Origin: Bacteroidales bacterium
GTDB lineage: Bacteria > Bacteroidota > Bacteroidia > Bacteroidales > Muribaculaceae
Assembly (NCBI GenBank): GCA_019416285.1
Contig: DXXM01000011.1
Coordinates: forward strand, 24,875 to 88,874
Length of the DNA stretch: 64,000 nt
Reading direction: 5' to 3'
Shown here: one piece after another, positions 1-7,994 of the stretch
How the letters are laid out: every line of letters begins with the position of its first letter
Numbering within the stretch: position 1 is the first letter of the stretch
Made by a program: the position numbers and the translations under genes
The notes under the pieces: generated by a model
What the model was told of the DNA's origin: nothing
The model's database searches: none
The model's input: only the letters and a program-made list of their open reading frames with translations

Positions 1-1
1 G

Positions 2-262
2 GTGGCGTTCACCAATGTGGCCTGCGGACTGACGCCCAATATCGGTAATGTCGACGGGTTTGAGGTGGCCGGAGCCGACGGAAAGTTCCACAAAGCAGAG
101 GCGAAAGTCGACTGGAACACGGCTGAAGTGATTGTCAGCTGTGGTGAAGTGCCTGACATCAGAGATGTGCGCTACTGTTTCCGCAACTTCTGCCCCGGCG
201 CACTCAGAAATTCATTCGGCATGCCCGCCATCCCTTTCAGGACCGACAGTTTTAAAGAATAA
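2..262 (+). CDS. SGNH/sialate O-acetylesterase-like protein, C-terminal fragment (5' truncated by window)
   Basis: The reading frame is open at the left window edge, so the GTG at base 2 is probably not the real start; only about 86 C-terminal residues are visible. The end of the protein (VRYCFRNF, then GLR/ALRN-type and MPAIPFRTD) is the conserved tail of bacterial sialate O-acetylesterase (SASA/SGNH) enzymes, which remove O-acetyl groups from sialic acid or from plant and bacterial polysaccharides. The catalytic SGNH core lies outside the window, so substrate cannot be judged. It converges on rhaA and is closed by a strong hairpin at 306-343. Family assignment is by the C-terminal signature only. 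Confidence 0.7.
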   Translation: MAFTNVACGLTPNIGNVDGFEVAGADGKFHKAEAKVDWNTAEVIVSCGEVPDIRDVRYCFRNFCPGALRNSFGMPAIPFRTDSFKE

Positions 263-305
263 TTCTGTAAATATTTTTCTCCCGACCGCAATAGCAACAG
301 ATTTA

Positions 306-343
306 AGAGGGTGTTTGATGACAGCTGTCATTAAACACCCTCT
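306..343 (+). terminator. Intrinsic terminator-like hairpin after the esterase gene
   Basis: AGAGGGTGTTT and AAACACCCTCT form a near-perfect stem that continues inward through GATGACA/TGTCAT. It lies 44 bases past the stop of the upstream gene. No long T run follows, so it may act in both directions. Confidence 0.65.
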
Positions 344-352
344 AATAGAAGT

Positions 353-384
353 TAGCCGGAAATGACTCACATCATCTCCGGCTA
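353..384. other. Second inverted repeat in the 263-572 intergenic region
   Basis: TAGCCGGA and TCCGGCTA are perfect 8-base arms separated by 16 bases, directly after the first hairpin. The rest of 385-548 shows no gene. The region sits between convergent genes, so this could be a backup or opposite-direction terminator. Confidence 0.4.
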
Positions 385-548
385 TTGCCTGTTACATTGT
401 GTCTTTCACACAAAAGGGAATGAATTTTTATGTAGATTTGTATCAAACCCTATCGAACCTAACAATCCTTGCTATTAATAATCTTTACTCTTTCTTGAAT
501 TTATCAATAAATTGAACTACCATGATACAATTGAATCGGGATACTATT

Positions 549-572
549 ATGTGCTGAATTATGTGCTGAATT
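549..572. repeat. 12-bp perfect tandem duplication
   Basis: ATGTGCTGAATT occurs twice in tandem (549-560, 561-572), immediately after the rhaA stop codon on the minus strand. Function unknown; it may simply be a slippage product. Confidence 0.8.
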
Positions 573-1826
573 TTAGCGTTTGGATGTCACGTCCGTTTCA
601 TACTGTTCGATGACGGGAATGTAGTCCTCGCCGACGGGCACACCTGAACGGAGACAATACATGTCCCATACGGCTGACCAGGGGAGTGATTTCTCGATTT
701 CGAGCATTGCGAGGCGCTGGAAGCCACGGCCGTTTTCCTCATGCCCGCGTAGAGTGTCGACGGGTTCGAGCATAGCGCAGAGCATCGACTGCTGGGCGGC
801 ACGCGCACCGATTACATAGGCACCGAGACGGTTGATGGAGGCGTCGAAATAGTCGAGCCCGAAATGCACGCGGTCAAGAGCGTCGGCGCGCACGATTTCT
901 TTGCAGAGATTCATCGTCGGGTCCTCCATGATGGTTACGTGGTCAGAGTCCCAACGCACGCCGCGGGTCACGTGGAGCATCAGTTCGGGAACATACAGGA
1001 GCATTGACGATACTTTGTCGGAAGCATCCTCGAGAGGATGATAGTGGCCGGTGTCGATGGTGTAGATTTTCTGATTCTCCACACAGTAGCCCACCACAAA
1101 TTCAAGAGAGCCTGATGTGAAGCTTTCGAGACCGATGCCGAAAGTCTTTGATTCGAGGCAGTCCTTCATGTTGTCGTATTTCGTGGCGAAGATTTCGTCG
1201 AGGCTCTCCTTGAAGAGCTTACGGTAACGGTAGCGGTTGACTGTGATATCCTTCGAGCCGTCGTGAACCCACAGGTTCATGATGCAGGGGTCGCCCTGGG
1301 CTTTGCCTATCTCTTCGGCTATAGCGCGGCAGCGCTTGGTGTGCTCAATCCAGAAACGGCGGATGCTCTCGTCGGGATTGGAGAGGCTGAGGTCTCCGCT
1401 TTTGGGATGTGAAAAGGATGACGAGTTGAAGTCGAGTTTTATATTGTTGGCGAGAGCCCAGTCAATCCAGCTGCGGAAATGTTCGACGGTAATCTGGTCA
1501 CGGTCCACGAACTCGCCCTTGAAATCTCCGTAGATGGCATGGAGATTGAGGCGGTGTGAGCCCGGGATGAGGGAAAGGGCCTTGAGGATGTCGGCGCGAA
1601 GCTCGTCGATATTGCGGGCGCGTCCGGGATAGTTGCCGGTGGTCTGTATGCCGCCGGACAGTGCTCCGGCTTTAGGTTCGAAACCCACCACGTCGTCTGC
1701 CTGCCAGCAGTGGATTGAGAGATGGAAGTCATCCATCTGTCGGAGGACCTTGTCGGTGTCGATACCTGCCTCGGCATAGCGTTCACGGGCAAGTTCGTAG
1801 GCTTTGCGGATAATCTCTGTGTTCAT
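573..1826 (-). CDS. rhaA: L-rhamnose isomerase
   Basis: 417 residues, the normal length for RhaA, which interconverts L-rhamnose and L-rhamnulose in the cytoplasm using divalent metal. The N-terminal segment containing HLSIHCWQADDVVGFE, the GRARN segment and the C-terminal GLDYFDASINR segment are all typical of the family. The start is the ATG at 1826, 44 bases downstream of the rhaB stop, so rhaB-rhaA form one transcription unit. Placement beside an HTCS and opposite a GH78 rhamnosidase links this catabolic step to PUL1. The later enzymes of the pathway (aldolase, permease) are not visible in the window. Confidence 0.95.
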   Translation of the reverse strand: MNTEIIRKAYELARERYAEAGIDTDKVLRQMDDFHLSIHCWQADDVVGFEPKAGALSGGIQTTGNYPGRARNIDELRADILKALSLIPGSHRLNLHAIYGDFKGEFVDRDQITVEHFRSWIDWALANNIKLDFNSSSFSHPKSGDLSLSNPDESIRRFWIEHTKRCRAIAEEIGKAQGDPCIMNLWVHDGSKDITVNRYRYRKLFKESLDEIFATKYDNMKDCLESKTFGIGLESFTSGSLEFVVGYCVENQKIYTIDTGHYHPLEDASDKVSSMLLYVPELMLHVTRGVRWDSDHVTIMEDPTMNLCKEIVRADALDRVHFGLDYFDASINRLGAYVIGARAAQQSMLCAMLEPVDTLRGHEENGRGFQRLAMLEIEKSLPWSAVWDMYCLRSGVPVGEDYIPVIEQYETDVTSKR

Positions 1827-1870
1827 GAAATCTCAGTATCTTTATGAAGTTATGGTTTGTGTTTACGTTT

Positions 1871-3352
1871 TTATTTCGGAAGAGTGATGAAGCGGGTGTA
1901 GGCCTCGTCCCAGGCTTCGTTGTTTTCAGGTTTCGGGGTGTATTCCGTGAGCTCGACGGATTTCCGGATCACATCGCGCATCTGGCGCAGTGTGCCCACC
2001 ACTCCGGCGGCCTTGGCCTGGAGCATGATGTTGCCGAGGGCGGTACATTCGACCGGTCCGGCTATTACGGGCATCCGGAGCACATCGGCCGTCATCTGAT
2101 TCAGACGACTGTTGCGCGAGCCTCCGCCTATGATGTGCAGACAGCTGATGGGGAATGGTGAGAAGCGGCGCAGCATCTCCATGACCTGACGGTAGCGCAG
2201 GGCGAGGCTGACGAGTATGCAGCGGGTGATTTCGCCCTGTGTTTCGGGGACAGGCTGGTCAGCGGCCTTGCAATACGACTTTATGGCCTCCGTCATAGAT
2301 ACCGGACTGGCGAAATCGGCGGCGTCCGGGAAAATGATATATTTCATCGGCTCTGCAACGGCGTCGGCCATGGCAAACAGCGTGTCGAAGTCGGTGGGCA
2401 GTCCCTCCTTTTCCCATTCGTTGCGGCAGCTTTCGAGGAGCCACATTCCGCAGATGTTTTTGAGAAAACGGGTTGTGCCTTCCACTCCACCTTCGTTGGT
2501 GAAATTGGCCACACAGCTGTCGTCGTTTATAATAGGTTCGGAAACCTCGATTCCCATCAGGCTCCATGTGCCGCTGCTGAGATAGGCAAAACTTTCGTCG
2601 GCGGCAGGAATTGCGGCCACGGCCGATGCCGTGTCGTGGCCGGCGACGGATATTACAGGTATCTGTCCCATGCCCGTGCGTCGGCTGACGGCCGGAGTCA
2701 GGCGTCCGATGACTGTGGCCGGCATTACGAGCGGCGGGAAGATGTCGGGTTTCAGGCCTATCGCTTCAAGCAGAGCCGGTTCGATGCGCCGGGTGTTCGG
2801 GTTGAGCAGTTGCGACGTCGAGGCTATGGTATATTCTGTCACCTCTATACCGCAGAGTAGGTAGCTCAGTGCATCGGGGAGAAACATGATGCGTCTGGCG
2901 GCCTGGAGAGCGGAGTTGCCGTCGCGTTTCATGGCCGAGAGCTGGAACAGGGTATTGAAGTTCATCACCTGGATACCGGTCAGGTCATAGACATGTTCGC
3001 TCGGGATGCAGTCGCGGAAAAAACGGGCCGGTTCATCGGAGGTGTGCGGGTCGCGATAGCTGAACGGATTGGCCAGAGGCAGACCGTCTGTCCCGAAGCA
3101 GACTATGTCGACCCCCCATGTGTCGATGCCGACGGATGTGGGAGTGATTCCTCTTGATGCCAGGAGAGAGAGGGCATTTTCAATCTCGTTGTAGAGGTGG
3201 GGAAAGTCCCAATACTGATGGCTGGCCATGCTGACGATGTCGTGGCCGAACCGGGTCAGTTCCTCCAGGCTTACACTGTGGTCGGTCACGGTGCCGAGCA
3301 CTGTGCGCCCGCTTGTGGCTCCGAGGTCTACTGCAAGAAATAGGTGTTTCAT
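1871..3352 (-). CDS. rhaB: Rhamnulokinase
   Basis: FGGY-family sugar kinase that phosphorylates L-rhamnulose with ATP. The N-terminal phosphate-binding motif DLGATSGRTVLG, the central GTWSLMG segment and the C-terminal HIIGGGSRNSRLNQM adenosine motif are intact; about 493 residues. An upstream in-frame extension exists to 3406, but the ATG at 3352 gives the normal N-terminus (MKHLFLAVDLGATSG) and the extension would overlap the promoter-like TAACTTTG at 3382-3389. First gene of a rhaB-rhaA unit and probably needed to use rhamnose released by PUL1. Confidence 0.95.
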   Translation of the reverse strand: MKHLFLAVDLGATSGRTVLGTVTDHSVSLEELTRFGHDIVSMASHQYWDFPHLYNEIENALSLLASRGITPTSVGIDTWGVDIVCFGTDGLPLANPFSYRDPHTSDEPARFFRDCIPSEHVYDLTGIQVMNFNTLFQLSAMKRDGNSALQAARRIMFLPDALSYLLCGIEVTEYTIASTSQLLNPNTRRIEPALLEAIGLKPDIFPPLVMPATVIGRLTPAVSRRTGMGQIPVISVAGHDTASAVAAIPAADESFAYLSSGTWSLMGIEVSEPIINDDSCVANFTNEGGVEGTTRFLKNICGMWLLESCRNEWEKEGLPTDFDTLFAMADAVAEPMKYIIFPDAADFASPVSMTEAIKSYCKAADQPVPETQGEITRCILVSLALRYRQVMEMLRRFSPFPISCLHIIGGGSRNSRLNQMTADVLRMPVIAGPVECTALGNIMLQAKAAGVVGTLRQMRDVIRKSVELTEYTPKPENNEAWDEAYTRFITLPK

Positions 3353-3381
3353 GATAGGCTTTAGGTTTTTGAGAGATGCCA

Positions 3382-3389
3382 CAAAGTTA
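3382..3389 (-). promoter_or_regulatory. Bacteroidetes -7 box candidate upstream of rhaB
   Basis: The minus strand reads TAACTTTG (consensus TAnnTTTG), about 30 bases before the rhaB ATG. A clear TTTG -33 box at the right distance is not visible, as is often the case for activated promoters. Confidence 0.4.
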
Positions 3390-3555
3390 ATACGAGTGGG
3401 ATGCAACGCCTATCCGTCCACGTTTCAATTATTGTGCGTTTTGTTCCAGTGAACTAAAATCGTATCTGCTTGCAACAATAAGAGGCTGTTTGACATTGGT
3501 TTGTCGAAACAGGTGCCTGAAATAATTTGTGCATACGGCTGTGAAGCCGGATTTT

Positions 3556-5670
3556 TCAGTGATCCATCGCCACGCTATATTGCGAGAAGTGATTTGTGAC
3601 GTAGGCTCTCGGCGAAACCCCGAAGTGCTTCTTAAAGAGTGATGAGAAGTGGCTCTGGTTTCCGAATCCGGTGCGCTCGCCCACTTCGCCCACGGTGTAC
3701 TCGCGGGTCAGCAGCAGCTCGGCGGCGCGGTTGAGGCGGTAGACTCGCAGGAGGTCGTTGGGCGAGATGCCGGTCAGGGCTTTCACCTTACGGTAGAAAT
3801 TGGTACGCGAGAATCCGAGTTCACGGCCGAGCATATTCACGTTGAGGTCACAGTTGTCAAGACTGTTGTCGATATAGGCGTAGAGTTTCTCAAGGAACTT
3901 CTTGTCGAGAGGCGAAAGCTCCTCGGGATTGCCTGGGTGTTCCATCGGCTGGTCGCTCAGTCCCGCGGAAGCGAGGATGAGGGTGGCCTGCTGGCTTCGC
4001 TTGACATAGAGATTGTTGACACGCGCAATCAGTACCTCGGGGCTGAACGGCTTGCAGAGATATGCGTCCGCGCCGCAGTTGTAGCCCTCGATTTTGTGTT
4101 CGTCGAGTATCTTTGCCGTCAGGAGGATGACGGGGATGTGGCTTGTGGAACTGTCGGTCTTGATGCGGCGGCAGAGTGCGAATCCGTCAATGTCGCCCGG
4201 CATAAGCACGTCGCTGATTATTATGTCGGGACATTCTTCGGTGGCCTTGCGCAGACCTTCCTGGCCGTCGAAAGCCTGCAGGACAGTGAATTTGTCGCAG
4301 AACATGTTTGAGATGAAGGCGTTGAGCGACTCATTGTCGTCCACGATAAGTATTTTGGGCCGGAGTTCGTCGGTTTCATCCCCGTCGGGAGCGCCCGCAG
4401 TGGCGCTTTCGTCGTGTGGCGTCTCCTCTCCCTCCGGCTCAGCGGTCATTGTTTCGGCACCGACGGTGGCGCTGACGGAATTGTCCGGACTGATGTCGGG
4501 AGTGGTCTTGCGGAACTCCGACGGAGCGAAAGCCTCGTCGCAGGCGGGGAAAATGATTGTGAAAGTCATGCCTCCCTCCGGATTCTTGACCGTGCGGATG
4601 ATTCCCTTATGCTCCTTGACAAGATGGGCCACAAAGTGGAGTCCGATACCGAATCCCTCGGTCTTTTTGCTCTCGTCGATACCTAACAGACGTTTGAACG
4701 GCTGGAAGATTTTGGGAATATCCTCCTCCTCCATTCCGCAACCGTTGTCGGTTACGGAAATGCAGGCATAGGTGTAGCCGTCGGTGGCGTCGAACTCCGC
4801 CGGGTTGCGGGTGAGCTCCAGCTTTATGGTGATGGTACCGTTGTCGCTTGAATATTTGATGGCGTTTATCACAAGGTTGCTTATGATTTTCTCCACCTTG
4901 TCGCTGTCGTAGGTAAGCGTCAGATTTTCGTCGGCAGGTTTTTCGAGCCGGATGGTCACACGGTTTTCCGTAGCGTAGAATGTGTAGAGTTTCGCAAGCG
5001 ATTCGAGCTGCAGCCCCATATCGGCGCGCGCCACCTGAAGGGGCAGGGTCTCGTTGCTGACGCGACGGAAACTCAGAATCTGGTTAATCAGAGTCATCAG
5101 GCGCTCTACATTGCTGTCGATGAAGTCGAATGAATCCTTTATCTGCTCCTCGGTCATGGTCTGATGATGGGCACGCAGATATTTGGCCGGGCCGCAGATG
5201 AGAGTCAGCGGCGTGCGGAGCTCGTGGGATATATTTGTGAAGAAGTTGATGCGGTTGGCGGTGATGCGTTTTTCCTGTCTGATACGCTCCTCCGAGAGTG
5301 CATATCTCTGCTTTATCAGACGGAAGCGGAGATAGCTGCGGTTGATGGTGAAGATTATTGTCAGCACAAGGATGAGATAGAGGAATATGGCGGGAGTGGA
5401 GAACCAGGGATTGGGATTGACCGTGATGCCGAGAAGTTTCACCGGCGCCTGCCATTTGCCACCCTTGAAGCGGGCCTTGACATAAAATTCATAGTCGCCC
5501 GGCGAGAGGTCGGAGTAGGACACGCGGCTGTAGTTGCCGTTGAAGATGAAGTCCTTATCGCGCCCCTTGAGCATGTAGGCGTATTCGATGTCGCCGATTC
5601 GGTCGTAGCAGATGGCAAAATATTCGATGTTGATGGAGTTGTCCCGGTGGTCGAGTGTAATCTCGCTCAC
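3556..5670 (-). CDS. Hybrid two-component system, C-terminal part (Y_Y_Y, membrane segment, kinase, receiver, AraC)
   Basis: Signal-transducing half of an HTCS regulator. In the 704-residue fragment: part of the Y_Y_Y domain (1-85), one membrane helix (about 90-110), HisKA with NISHELRTP (phosphoacceptor His about 149), HATPase with SNLVINAIKYS, DNGCGM and GFGIGLHF, a receiver domain with VDDNE and SDVLMPG (phosphoacceptor Asp), and a C-terminal AraC-type DNA-binding domain. The GTG at 5670 is not a convincing start: the frame stays open upstream to the C7 run at 5759-5765 and has no signal peptide. One extra C in that run would fuse it to the propeller gene at 5748-7667, giving a normal HTCS of about 1370 residues. 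As written, the chain lacks its sensor. It probably should control PUL1. Confidence 0.9.
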   Translation of the reverse strand: MSEITLDHRDNSINIEYFAICYDRIGDIEYAYMLKGRDKDFIFNGNYSRVSYSDLSPGDYEFYVKARFKGGKWQAPVKLLGITVNPNPWFSTPAIFLYLILVLTIIFTINRSYLRFRLIKQRYALSEERIRQEKRITANRINFFTNISHELRTPLTLICGPAKYLRAHHQTMTEEQIKDSFDFIDSNVERLMTLINQILSFRRVSNETLPLQVARADMGLQLESLAKLYTFYATENRVTIRLEKPADENLTLTYDSDKVEKIISNLVINAIKYSSDNGTITIKLELTRNPAEFDATDGYTYACISVTDNGCGMEEEDIPKIFQPFKRLLGIDESKKTEGFGIGLHFVAHLVKEHKGIIRTVKNPEGGMTFTIIFPACDEAFAPSEFRKTTPDISPDNSVSATVGAETMTAEPEGEETPHDESATAGAPDGDETDELRPKILIVDDNESLNAFISNMFCDKFTVLQAFDGQEGLRKATEECPDIIISDVLMPGDIDGFALCRRIKTDSSTSHIPVILLTAKILDEHKIEGYNCGADAYLCKPFSPEVLIARVNNLYVKRSQQATLILASAGLSDQPMEHPGNPEELSPLDKKFLEKLYAYIDNSLDNCDLNVNMLGRELGFSRTNFYRKVKALTGISPNDLLRVYRLNRAAELLLTREYTVGEVGERTGFGNQSHFSSLFKKHFGVSPRAYVTNHFSQYSVAMDH

Positions 5671-5747
5671 TGATGACTCCGTGCGGTTTCCGTCGTCGCC
5701 ATCCAGTATGGGGCGGTAGTCAGGAAGAAGCCAGAGTCCGCGTGTAA

Positions 5748-7667
5748 CTATCGAAATAGGGGGGGTGGGGTATTTAAGTTAACTGACGAAACAATCTCTT
5801 CAAGTCCGGCATTCCCTCCGAACAGGATTTTACCTCCCGGGAGTGAGGCCACGCATTTTTCATGAAACTGGTTTCCACCGAGGCCGTCGGCTTTCAGGTA
5901 GGTGTTGATGTGGCGTCCGGCTGAGTCGAAGCGGTAGATACCGTAGCTGCTGCTCGCCCAGATGTCGCCTCCGGAGTCCTGCGCGAGACCCACTATGTCG
6001 TTGGTCTGGTTTTCAAGGCAGGATGTGAGCTCCCGGGTCTTTGCGTCGAGCCGGAAGAGGCCGTTGTGGTAGGTGCCTATCCACAGATTCCTGTCGCGGT
6101 CGAGCATCATGTCTATGGCGCTGCTCCAGGCGCGCTGATGCGACGGTTCGAAATTGTTTACAGCCATGTTGTCGATGTCGACCATATAGAGATTGTCGGT
6201 ATAGGCCGAAATCAGCATGCGGGAGTCATCGAAAGGTATGATTTTAGTTATGTTGTTGGAGCGGATTAGGGGAGTGGAGATTGTCTTGACCACCTCGAGT
6301 CCGGAGTTGATGATAAAGAGTCCGCTGTTGTCTGTGCCTACCCACATCTGTCCGTTTCTGTCCTCGGCTATGCTGACCACATTGACAAACGACGGAAATT
6401 TCTTAATGACCGAGAGCGCCGTGACGCCTCCCGACGGGCTGTAGGCGGGGCGGCATACTATAAGGCAGTTGTTGTAGCCTGCCCACAGACGCCCCTGGCT
6501 GTCGAAAGTCATTTCCTGGACGAAATCATGGGAGAAGGAGTCGAGAGCCCGGACGGTATGGCTGTTGAAATACTGCCTGTCCCTGCTCTTGGGGTTGAAC
6601 ACTCCGAGACCTTTATAGCGTGTGCCCACCCATAGATTGCCGTTGGGGTCGATGGTGGTACGGGTCACAAATTCATTGCGGAATGTCTTGATAAGCGGGC
6701 GGTCGATATTGAAAATGCCCGTGCGGTCTGTCATCATGACCTCGCCGCGGTCAAATGTGGAAATCCAGATGTTCTTGTCCCTGTCATAGAACACGCTGTT
6801 GATTTCGGCTGTCTGAAGCTCGTTGAAATCAATATCGTGATATTTATGGCATACGGCATCGGAACCTGAGTGGTAGACGAGCACTCCGCGGTTGCCGGTG
6901 GCTACGAGATGGATTCCGTCGCCGATTGTCAGTATGTGGTTGACCTCCGTGTCGCCCCCTATGGCTGTGGGTGACGTGGTGCGGTCAGCCGGATTGAAAC
7001 TCATGACGCCGTTAGGAGTGCCGAGCAGCAGACGGTCAGCCGCACACGCTATAGTCCGGACCTGGCTTGAATTGTCGAATTTCAGTCTCACGGCGGGATT
7101 CAGGCCGGAGTCTATACCCATCATACATGTGCCGTTTGAAATCCACAGCAGACTGTCGGGCCCTGTTACGGCCGACACTATCTGGTCGCCCTCGACCTTG
7201 ACACGCAGGTTCATGCTCCGGGTCTTTTTGTCTATTTCGTATAGCCCTTCGCCCCCATAGCAGAGAAGGCGGCCGCCATACTCCACGAATCCGTAACCGC
7301 ACACATCGGTGTTGCCTCCATCCACGGTGAAACGGTGAAATGTCTTTGTGTTCTTTTCGAGTCCGCACACCCCGAGATTGGTCGCAACCATAAGCCATCC
7401 GTCTTTATCGGTCAGGAGACCGTTGACTGAGTTGGACGGCACAGTCTGCACGTCGGCGGCATCGCCGAAATAAATATCATATTCATCTCCGAAACTTTTG
7501 CAGAGTCCGTTGGCTGTGGCAATCCAGATGTAACCACAGGCATCCTGTTCTATGGCTCGGACGCAGAGATTGGAGAGTTCAGTGCGCCTGACAGGTGTAT
7601 AGGCTTTTGTATCAATACTCCCAAGCATGCTCAGAAGCAAGATGAGGATTAGAGTAAGTGTTTTCAT
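5748..7667 (-). CDS. Hybrid two-component system, N-terminal periplasmic propeller part (frameshifted)
   Basis: 639 residues with a signal peptide (MKTLTLILILLLSMLG) followed by repeated regulator-propeller units (GYIWIATANGLC, LWVGTRYKGLGVF, MWVGTDNSGLF, LWIGTYHNGLF, IWASSSYGIYRF). These build the two beta-propellers by which HTCS proteins sense oligosaccharides in the periplasm. The frame ends at TAG 5748-5750, just after the proline codons of a C7 run, where intact HTCS proteins continue from an NTPPP motif into the Y_Y_Y domain. The rest of the protein follows in another frame (3556-5670). Start ATG 7667 is supported by the signal peptide. Divergent from the GH78 gene, the usual HTCS position in a PUL. 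Confidence 0.9.
   Translation of the reverse strand: MKTLTLILILLLSMLGSIDTKAYTPVRRTELSNLCVRAIEQDACGYIWIATANGLCKSFGDEYDIYFGDAADVQTVPSNSVNGLLTDKDGWLMVATNLGVCGLEKNTKTFHRFTVDGGNTDVCGYGFVEYGGRLLCYGGEGLYEIDKKTRSMNLRVKVEGDQIVSAVTGPDSLLWISNGTCMMGIDSGLNPAVRLKFDNSSQVRTIACAADRLLLGTPNGVMSFNPADRTTSPTAIGGDTEVNHILTIGDGIHLVATGNRGVLVYHSGSDAVCHKYHDIDFNELQTAEINSVFYDRDKNIWISTFDRGEVMMTDRTGIFNIDRPLIKTFRNEFVTRTTIDPNGNLWVGTRYKGLGVFNPKSRDRQYFNSHTVRALDSFSHDFVQEMTFDSQGRLWAGYNNCLIVCRPAYSPSGGVTALSVIKKFPSFVNVVSIAEDRNGQMWVGTDNSGLFIINSGLEVVKTISTPLIRSNNITKIIPFDDSRMLISAYTDNLYMVDIDNMAVNNFEPSHQRAWSSAIDMMLDRDRNLWIGTYHNGLFRLDAKTRELTSCLENQTNDIVGLAQDSGGDIWASSSYGIYRFDSAGRHINTYLKADGLGGNQFHEKCVASLPGGKILFGGNAGLEEIVSSVNLNTPPPLFR
5759..5765 (-). 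other. C7 homopolymer tract at the HTCS frameshift
   Basis: On the coding strand the reading frame is ACC CCA CCC CCC CTA TTT CGA TAG. With eight C instead of seven the frame runs on without a stop into the downstream kinase-containing frame, reading through IVTRGLWLLPDYRPIL. With six C it hits a TGA soon after. The tract is therefore a one-base switch between full-length and truncated HTCS, or a base-calling error. Confidence 0.85.
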
Positions 7668-7675
7668 GTCTGCGG

Positions 7676-7709
7676 CAAAGATAGAGATTTATTTTTATTA
7701 TTGTTCAAA
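7676..7709 (-). promoter_or_regulatory. Promoter of the HTCS gene
   Basis: The minus strand shows TTTG (7709-7706), a 22-base spacer, then TATCTTTG (7683-7676). The predicted start of transcription falls at or a few bases from the ATG at 7667, so the mRNA may be leaderless. Confidence 0.5.
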
Positions 7710-7905
7710 ACAAGTGTTGCCATGTTGTGACACTCATGGAGAGCCTGATATTTCGTGACTCCGCGCTCCGATATTTCGGGCGTTTCCGAAGGTTTTCAGC
7801 GTATTTTAAACAAGCATGATAAAATTTGGAACATATACCATTGCTTGTGTGCGAATATGCAGAAAAATGGCCTAAGTCCGACAAAGGGGTCGTGTGATGT
7901 GTGGC

Positions 7906-7913
7906 TAACTTTG
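7906..7913 (+). promoter_or_regulatory. -7 box candidate for the PUL1 enzyme genes
   Basis: TAACTTTG followed by C, about 80 bases before the GH78 start. No TTTG is found 19-21 bases upstream, consistent with an activator-dependent promoter such as one driven by the divergent HTCS. The remainder of 7710-7994 shows no gene. Confidence 0.4.
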
Positions 7914-7994
7914 CAAGAGAACATAATCCGGGAAGATTCCGTGTAAAAAATCTCCCTCAAATCAAACCGAGCAATCACATTTTTAAAATTCCAC

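Noticed and set aside
3450..3555. Terminator between the HTCS and rhaB
   Set aside because: Only weak, short inverted repeats are present; not distinct enough to call.
5650..5670. GTG at 5670 as start of an independent histidine kinase
   Set aside because: No signal peptide, begins mid-domain, and the frame is open further upstream to the C7 run; a broken HTCS explains it better.
5164..5673. Plus-strand frames antisense to the HTCS (also 3649-4311)
   Set aside because: They are mirror frames of strongly conserved HTCS domains on the minus strand and show no family features.
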